Assembly (NCBI GenBank): GCA_007129775.1
Contig: SKUV01000349.1
Span: 1 to 7,470, forward strand
Reading direction: 5' to 3'
Source: Paracoccaceae bacterium
GTDB lineage: Bacteria > Pseudomonadota > Alphaproteobacteria > Rhodobacterales > Rhodobacteraceae
Length of the DNA: 7,470 bases
Below, in pieces: positions 1-7,470 of this stretch (the stretch's first letter is position 1; every line of letters starts with the position of its first letter). Made by a program: the position numbers and the translations under genes. The notes beneath the pieces were generated by a model, which did no database searches, was not told where the DNA came from, and saw only the letters and a list, made by a program, of their open reading frames with translations.

Positions 1-65
1 TCGAGGCCGCGATGCAGACGGTGCTCGGCTCGGCCCGGTCGATGGGTATCGAGGTGAAAGGGTAA
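1..65 (+). CDS. rplK: Large ribosomal subunit protein uL11 (L11), 3' end only
   Basis: This is the C-terminal tail of ribosomal protein L11, cut by the left edge. Reading from base 3, the last 20 codons give EAAMQTVLGSARSMGIEVKG and then TAA. The GSARSMGIEV ending matches the end of the L11 family, whose C-terminal domain binds the GTPase-associated region of 23S rRNA beneath the L12 stalk. Only three bases separate its stop from the rplA start codon, the tight rplK-rplA pairing seen in most bacteria, and the rplA ribosome binding site lies inside these last rplK codons, so the two are probably translationally coupled. The assignment rests on a short tail plus gene order, both of which agree. 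Confidence 0.93.
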   Translation, partial: EAAMQTVLGSARSMGIEVKG

Positions 66-68
66 GTC

Positions 69-767
69 ATGGCCAAGTTCGGAAAACGCACCCGCACCGC
101 ACGCGCTGCTGTCGACGGCAAGCAGAACCTGCCGCTGGAGGAAGCGGTGAGCCTGATCAAGGCGAATTGCTCGGCCAAATTCGACGAGACGATCGAGGTC
201 GCGATGAACCTCGGCGTCGATCCGCGCCATGCCGACCAGATGGTGCGCGGCGTTGTCAGCCTGCCCAACGGCACCGGCAAGACGGTGCGCGTGGCGGTCT
301 TTGCCCGCGGCCCCAAGGCCGACGAGGCCAAGGAGGCCGGCGCCGACATCGTGGGCGCCGAAGACCTGATGGAAACCATCCAGTCCGGCAAGATCGAGTT
401 CGACCGTTGCATCGCGACGCCGGACATGATGCCGCTGGTGGGCCGTCTGGGCAAGATCCTCGGCCCGCGTAACCTGATGCCCAACCCAAAGGTCGGCACG
501 GTGACGATGGATGTCGCCGGTGCGGTCACGGCGGCCAAGGGCGGCGAGGTGCAGTTTCGCGTTGAAAAGGCGGGGATCGTGCATGCCGGCGTCGGCAAGG
601 CTTCGTTCGACGAGGCCAAGCTGGTGGAGAACATCCGCGCCTTCGTCGATGCCGTTTCGCGCGCAAAGCCGACCGGCGCCAAGGGTGCGTACATGAAAAA
701 GGTCTCGGTCTCCTCCACGATGGGGCCGGGCGTGTCGGTTGATCTGGCTTCGGCCACGGGCAACTGA
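69..767 (+). CDS. rplA: Large ribosomal subunit protein uL1 (L1)
   Basis: Ribosomal protein L1 forms the mobile L1 stalk of the 50S subunit, which helps release deacylated tRNA from the E site. In many bacteria L1 also represses its own operon by binding the rplKA mRNA. The product is 232 residues, close to the 234 of E. coli L1. The family signature GPRNLMPNPKVGTVT lies at residues 132-146. A Thr-Met-Gly triplet at residues 217-219 (in SSTMGPG) matches the conserved RNA-contacting triplet near the C-terminus of the family. The ATG start is supported by the standard N-terminus MAKFGKR and by an AAAGGG ribosome binding site at 57-62, six bases upstream and inside the end of rplK. The stop is TGA. 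The L1 operator, if present, would be expected upstream of rplK and so outside this window. No oddities seen. Confidence 0.98.
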   Translation: MAKFGKRTRTARAAVDGKQNLPLEEAVSLIKANCSAKFDETIEVAMNLGVDPRHADQMVRGVVSLPNGTGKTVRVAVFARGPKADEAKEAGADIVGAEDLMETIQSGKIEFDRCIATPDMMPLVGRLGKILGPRNLMPNPKVGTVTMDVAGAVTAAKGGEVQFRVEKAGIVHAGVGKASFDEAKLVENIRAFVDAVSRAKPTGAKGAYMKKVSVSSTMGPGVSVDLASATGN

Positions 768-781
768 CGACAAGCGAATTC

Positions 782-799
782 CCCGGCCTCCGGGCCGGG
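782..799 (+). promoter_or_regulatory. GC-rich hairpin with a UNCG-type tetraloop after rplA
   Basis: CCCGGCC at 782-788 pairs perfectly with GGCCGGG at 793-799 around the loop TCCG. In RNA this is a C(UCCG)G cap, a member of the very stable UNCG tetraloop class. It starts 14 bases after the rplA stop. No T-run follows (the next bases are CGAATGGCGG), so it does not look like a standard intrinsic terminator. It could protect the 3' end of an upstream transcript, be part of the rplJ leader fold, or cause pausing. The structure is visible; the role is inferred. Confidence 0.5.
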
Positions 800-828
800 C
801 GAATGGCGGGGTGCGGCCCTTGGCTTTG

Positions 829-899
829 CCCCGTCCTGTCCGAGACGGCGGGCGCCCCTGCGGGGCTTAATCTCCTGCCCGAGATGGGGAACGAGACGG
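829..899 (+). promoter_or_regulatory. Candidate L10(L12) ribosomal protein leader (autoregulatory mRNA element)
   Basis: This element resembles the L10 leader family found upstream of rplJ, where the L10-L12 complex binds the mRNA and limits synthesis of both proteins. An outer helix can form between CCGTC (831-835) and GACGG (895-899). Inside it CGGGC (849-853) pairs with GCCCG (877-881), and within that GCCCC (854-858) pairs with GGGGC (862-866) around a TGC loop. The segment after the inner hairpin is TTAATCTCCT (867-876). From memory, a UUAAU element in the same place, CCGAGAC before the central helix and a closing GACGG are also found in the E. coli rplJ leader, and here CCGAGAC is at 840-846. 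The element lies 120-190 bases upstream of the rplJ start, as expected. An alternative pairing of CCGTC with GACGG at 844-848 exists. Family membership is by recognition only. Confidence 0.72.
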
Positions 900-932
900 A
901 TTTTCGGGGAATTCCCCGGGTGATCTTGGCCT

Positions 933-947
933 CGCAACCCTGTTGCG
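933..947 (+). promoter_or_regulatory. Small perfect hairpin in the rplJ leader
   Basis: CGCAAC at 933-938 pairs with GTTGCG at 942-947 around a three-base loop (CCT), and a T-G pair (932/948) can extend it. It stands between the candidate L10 element and the C/G-run hairpins before the rplJ start. No T-run follows. It is part of a chain of stems across this spacer; its role is unknown. Confidence 0.4.
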
Positions 948-955
948 GACCCGAA

Positions 956-1005
956 CGCCCCCCAAGCGGGGGCACCAAAGAGCCGGGGGGCACGCGCCCC
1001 CCAAG
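956..1005 (+). repeat. Two G/C-run hairpins with a repeated CGCCCCCCAAG, next to the rplJ ribosome binding site
   Basis: The 11-mer CGCCCCCCAAG occurs at 956-966 and 995-1005. Each copy supplies one arm of a hairpin. GCCCCC (957-962) pairs with GGGGGC (968-973). GGGGGGC (985-991) pairs with GCCCCCC (996-1002) around an ACGC loop. Because the arms are nearly interchangeable, the first C-run could instead pair with the G-run at 985-990, or the first G-run with the C-run at 997-1002. The second hairpin ends only six bases before the GGAG ribosome binding site, so the choice of pairing could affect access of the ribosome to rplJ. The pairings are visible; the switching is inference. Confidence 0.5.
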
Positions 1006-1008
1006 ACT

Positions 1009-1012
1009 GGAG
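1009..1012 (+). promoter_or_regulatory. Ribosome binding site that supports the GTG start of rplJ
   Basis: GGAG lies seven bases before the GTG at 1020. No in-frame ATG is available at a sensible place, and translation from this GTG gives the standard L10 N-terminus DRAQKEKVVEEL, so this site decides the start. Confidence 0.8.
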
Positions 1013-1019
1013 TGAAACT

Positions 1020-1535
1020 GTGGATAGAGCCCAGAAAGAGAAAGTGGTCGAGGAACTCGGCCAGATCTTCGAAAGCTCTGGCGTCGTGGTGGTTGCCCGC
1101 TACGAAGGTCTCACCGTTGCCGAGATGCAGGTCCTGCGTGGCGCGATGCGCGTCGCGGGCGGGGCCGTGCGTGTCGCCAAGAACAGGCTCGCCAAGATCG
1201 CCCTTGAGGGAAAGCCCTGCGAAAGCATCGGCAGCCTTCTTACGGGCATGACCGTTCTCGCCTATTCCGAAGACCCCGTCGCCGCGGCGAAGGTGGTTCA
1301 GGACTTCACCAAGGACAACAAGAAACTGGTTGTTCTTGGTGGGGCCATGGGCGCGACGGCGCTGGACCCTGCCGGGGTCGAAGCCGTGTCGAAGATGCCG
1401 TCCCGCGAGGAGCTTATCGCCTCCGTCGTGGCCTGCATCGGCGCCCCGGCATCGGGCCTTGCGGGCGCCATTGGCGCACCTGCTTCGAACATCGCCGGCA
1501 TCCTGTCCTCGATCGAGGATCGGGCTGCCGCCTGA
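1020..1535 (+). CDS. rplJ: Large ribosomal subunit protein uL10 (L10), GTG start
   Basis: L10 anchors the L12 dimers to the base of the ribosomal stalk, where translation factors (EF-Tu, EF-G, IF2) are recruited. With L12 it also represses its own mRNA in many bacteria. The product is 171 residues, normal for the family. The N-terminal rRNA-binding domain includes SSGVVVVARYEGLTVAEMQ and the RVAKNRLAKIAL stretch. The C-terminal helix that carries L12 shows a clear tandem repeat: IGAPASGLAGA (residues 140-150) followed by IGAPASNIAGI (151-161). Start choice rests on the GGAG site upstream; the stop is TGA. The gene follows a 252-nt leader containing a candidate L10-binding element and precedes rplL by 69 bases. 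The assignment is secure. The number of L12 dimers bound is inference. Confidence 0.98.
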   Translation: MDRAQKEKVVEELGQIFESSGVVVVARYEGLTVAEMQVLRGAMRVAGGAVRVAKNRLAKIALEGKPCESIGSLLTGMTVLAYSEDPVAAAKVVQDFTKDNKKLVVLGGAMGATALDPAGVEAVSKMPSREELIASVVACIGAPASGLAGAIGAPASNIAGILSSIEDRAAA

Positions 1536-1574
1536 GCAACGTGACATCTTCGTGCGGGCCATGGCCTCGCGTCG

Positions 1575-1604
1575 GAACACAAATGTAAGAACGGAAACGG
1601 AAAA
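1575..1604 (+). promoter_or_regulatory. A-rich translation initiation region of rplL with a weak Shine-Dalgarno
   Basis: The 30 bases before the rplL ATG contain 17 A and 2 T, in sharp contrast to the GC-rich surroundings. The only purine motifs are two CGGAAA-like runs (1592-1597 and 1598-1603), the second lying almost against the start codon; there is no full GGAGG. An A-rich, unstructured region of this kind favours ribosome loading, which would suit the need for more L12 than L10. Composition is visible; the functional reading is inference. Confidence 0.5.
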
Positions 1605-1988
1605 ATGGCTGATCTGAAAGCACTTGCCGAGCAAATCGTGAACCTCACGCTGCTTGAAGCGCAGGAACTGAAAACCATCCTGAAGGATGAATACGGCATC
1701 GAGCCCGCCGCCGGCGGCGCGGTGATGATGGCCGGCCCGGCCGCTGGCGGCGATGCCGGCGGGCCCGCGGAAGAGCAGACCGAATTCGACGTGATCCTCG
1801 TCGATGCCGGCGACAAGAAAATCAACGTGATCAAGGAAGTTCGCGCGATCACCGGTCTGGGCCTGAAAGAGGCCAAGGATCTGGTGGAAGCCGGCGGCAA
1901 GGCGGTGAAAGAGCAGGCTCCGAAGGCAGAGGCCGAGGAGATCAAGAAAAAGCTCGAGGAAGCCGGCGCCAAGGTCGAACTCAAGTGA
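1605..1988 (+). CDS. rplL: Large ribosomal subunit protein bL12 (L7/L12)
   Basis: L12 is the multicopy stalk protein of the 50S subunit; its C-terminal domains recruit translational GTPases and stimulate their activity. The product is 127 residues, slightly longer than the E. coli protein. Residues 1-33 form the dimerising, L10-binding N-terminal domain. Residues 34-57 are an Ala/Gly/Pro-rich flexible hinge (AAGGAVMMAGPAAGGDAGG). Residues 58-127 are the compact C-terminal domain, with the factor-binding surface VIKEVRAITGLGLKEAKDLV at 75-94, nearly identical to that of other bacteria. The ATG start gives the usual MADLKALAEQIV N-terminus. It follows rplJ in the usual order and is probably co-transcribed with it. 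The stop is TGA. A GC-rich hairpin begins six bases after the stop. Confidence 0.98.
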   Translation: MADLKALAEQIVNLTLLEAQELKTILKDEYGIEPAAGGAVMMAGPAAGGDAGGPAEEQTEFDVILVDAGDKKINVIKEVRAITGLGLKEAKDLVEAGGKAVKEQAPKAEAEEIKKKLEEAGAKVELK

Positions 1989-1994
1989 TCGCGC

Positions 1995-2013
1995 GGGGCG
2001 CCGCGGGTGCCCC
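1995..2013 (+). promoter_or_regulatory. Hairpin directly after the rplL stop
   Basis: GGGGCGCC (1995-2002) can pair with GGTGCCCC (2006-2013), with one G-T pair and a GCG loop, giving an eight-pair stem that begins six bases after the rplL stop codon. The bases after it (TGCCTGAAAATTTGG) are not a T-run, so it is not a standard intrinsic terminator. It may stabilise the 3' end of rplJL mRNA after processing in this spacer. Structure seen, role inferred. Confidence 0.45.
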
Positions 2014-2026
2014 TGCCTGAAAATTT

Positions 2027-2067
2027 GGCTGGGCCCGGAGAAATTCGGGCCCGGCCTGATCTGTTTT
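2027..2067 (+). terminator. Candidate attenuator or partial terminator between rplL and rpoB
   Basis: GGCTGGGCCCG (2027-2037) pairs with CGGGCCCGGCC (2046-2056), an 11-pair stem with one G-T pair, around the eight-base loop GAGAAATT. The next bases, TGATCTGTTTT (2057-2067), are T-rich though interrupted. Strong stem plus imperfect T-run is what a partial intrinsic terminator looks like. In E. coli the rplL-rpoB spacer carries an attenuator, and an RNase III site, that lower rpoBC expression relative to the ribosomal genes. The position here is the same. Full termination is unlikely because rpoB has no visible promoter downstream. It could alternatively act only as a processing or pausing structure. 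Confidence 0.5.
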
Positions 2068-2120
2068 CCGGACAGGGCTTTGGCGGCGGCGCCTGCCAGA
2101 GCATTGTCCAGGGGCAGATC

Positions 2121-2177
2121 GCGGGTTCGGGAGCAGGCCGGTGGGACGGCCAGCAGGAATGGAACCCCGCCTCTTTT
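2121..2177 (+). promoter_or_regulatory. Branched stem in the rpoB leader followed by CTCTTTT
   Basis: GCGGGTTC (2121-2128) pairs with GAACCCCGC (2162-2170) apart from one extra C, enclosing a smaller hairpin GGCCG/CGGCC (2136-2140 with 2147-2151). The stem is followed by CTCTTTT (2171-2177). This has a terminator-like outline but the loop between the arms is long (33 bases), so it is weaker evidence than the 2027-2067 structure. Role unknown. Confidence 0.3.
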
Positions 2178-2186
2178 CGCATACTT

Positions 2187-2215
2187 TGCGCGGCCGGAGC
2201 CCGACGGCCCGCGCA
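2187..2215 (+). promoter_or_regulatory. Hairpin just upstream of the rpoB ribosome binding site
   Basis: TGCGCGGCC (2187-2195) pairs with GGCCCGCGCA (2206-2215) apart from one bulged C, with a ten-base loop. It ends 15 bases before the rpoB Shine-Dalgarno and leaves that site free. It may insulate the site from upstream structure; this is inference. Confidence 0.4.
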
Positions 2216-2230
2216 TCGGCGAAACCTGAA

Positions 2231-2238
2231 AGGTGATC
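2231..2238 (+). promoter_or_regulatory. Strong Shine-Dalgarno that sets the rpoB start at the ATG at 2245
   Basis: AGGTGATC is an eight-base match to the part of the Shine-Dalgarno sequence complementary to the 3' end of 16S rRNA (anti-SD core GATCACCT). It ends six bases before the ATG at 2245. An in-frame GTG at 2233 lies inside this site and so cannot be the start it serves. Confidence 0.85.
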
Positions 2239-2244
2239 TACAGC

Positions 2245-6378
<4,134 letters not shown>

Positions 6379-6379
6379 C

Positions 6380-6392
6380 GGCGCAGCGCGCC
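6380..6392 (+). promoter_or_regulatory. Short hairpin in the rpoB-rpoC spacer
   Basis: GGCGC (6380-6384) can pair with GCGCC (6388-6392) around a three-base loop, two bases after the rpoB stop. It is followed by a C-rich run rather than T, so it is not a terminator. With only five pairs it may be incidental in such GC-rich DNA. Confidence 0.2.
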
Positions 6393-6428
6393 CCGTCCCC
6401 TCGACCCCCTGACATGTAAGGACACGCA

Positions 6429-7470
<1,042 letters not shown>

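Larger units (their letters stand above)
776..919 (+). repeat. Direct repeat GAATTCCCCGG whose copies can also pair as a long-range helix
   Basis: The 11-mer GAATTCCCCGG occurs at 776-786 and again at 909-919. The second copy sits in a perfect palindrome (CGGGGAATTCCCCG, 905-918), so the stretch 905-914 is the exact reverse complement of 776-785. The transcript could therefore form a 10-bp helix that closes a domain containing the candidate L10-binding element. That helix overlaps, and so excludes, both the 782-799 hairpin and the local 905-918 hairpin. Base identities were checked by position; whether the alternative helix forms is inference. Confidence 0.5.

Noticed and set aside
803..1015. 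A 70-codon + strand frame filling the rplJ leader, ending four bases before the rplJ GTG; considered as a leader peptide.
   Set aside because: Its ATG has no usable ribosome binding site and abuts a strong hairpin, and its Pro/Gly-rich sequence simply reflects the C and G runs of the stems. Worth a glance only if ribosome profiling shows footprints there.
1557..1566. Palindrome GGCCATGGCC in the rplJ-rplL spacer.
   Set aside because: The centre leaves too few bases for a hairpin loop and flanking pairs are weak. A ten-base palindrome of this composition is plausible by chance.
1561..1617. A short + strand frame starting ATG at 1561 and overlapping the rplL start.
   Set aside because: It has no ribosome binding site, is very short, and would run into rplL out of frame. 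The start at 1605 gives the conserved L12 N-terminus.
2105..2187. A possible rpoB promoter, with TTGTCC near 2105 and CATACT near 2180.
   Set aside because: The spacing is far from 16-18 bases and no -35-like hexamer lies at the right distance from CATACT, so the pair cannot be supported.
867..2216. A 449-codon - strand open frame across rplJ and rplL and both flanking spacers.
   Set aside because: It is in register with rplL and is a codon-bias shadow. The translation has no recognisable domain, and its parts inside the spacers merely read through the inverted repeats.

Overview
This window is a stretch of the conserved ribosomal-protein/RNA-polymerase gene cluster (the rplKAJL-rpoBC or 'beta' operon). 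It holds the last codons of rplK, then complete rplA, rplJ, rplL and rpoB, and the first 347 codons of rpoC, which runs off the right edge. All genes are on the + strand. The DNA is GC-rich, and the protein sequences (for example the RpoB N-terminus MSQVYVGQKRIRR, and L10 starting VDRAQKEKVVEELG from a GTG codon) look alphaproteobacterial, most like Rhodobacterales. That assignment is recognition from memory, not a database result.

Layout: 1-65 rplK 3' end; 69-767 rplA; 768-1019 a 252-nt spacer packed with inverted repeats, which includes a good candidate for the L10(L12) autoregulatory leader at about 829-899; 1020-1535 rplJ; 1536-1604 a spacer ending in an A-rich rplL initiation region; 1605-1988 rplL; 1989-2244 a second structured spacer of 256 nt with a strong hairpin followed by a T-rich run, a candidate attenuator or processing site between the ribosomal and polymerase genes; 2245-6378 rpoB; a 50-nt spacer; 6429-7470+ rpoC.

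The genes work together in two ways. L11 (rplK), L1 (rplA), L10 (rplJ) and L12 (rplL) build the GTPase-associated stalk base, the L1 stalk and the L12 stalk of the 50S subunit. RpoB and RpoC form the catalytic core of RNA polymerase. Sharing a transcript lets ribosome and polymerase supply rise and fall together. The two structured spacers sit where expression must be uncoupled: L12 is needed in several copies per L10, and polymerase subunits in far smaller amounts than ribosomal proteins.

The coding content is ordinary housekeeping. I see no mobile element, CRISPR, tRNA, rRNA or unknown protein-coding system, and no convincing promoter. The points worth a second look are the RNA structures in the two long spacers and an 11-residue tandem repeat in the L12-binding tail of L10. 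Very long antisense reading frames opposite rpoB and rplJL are explained by GC-rich codon choice and are rejected.
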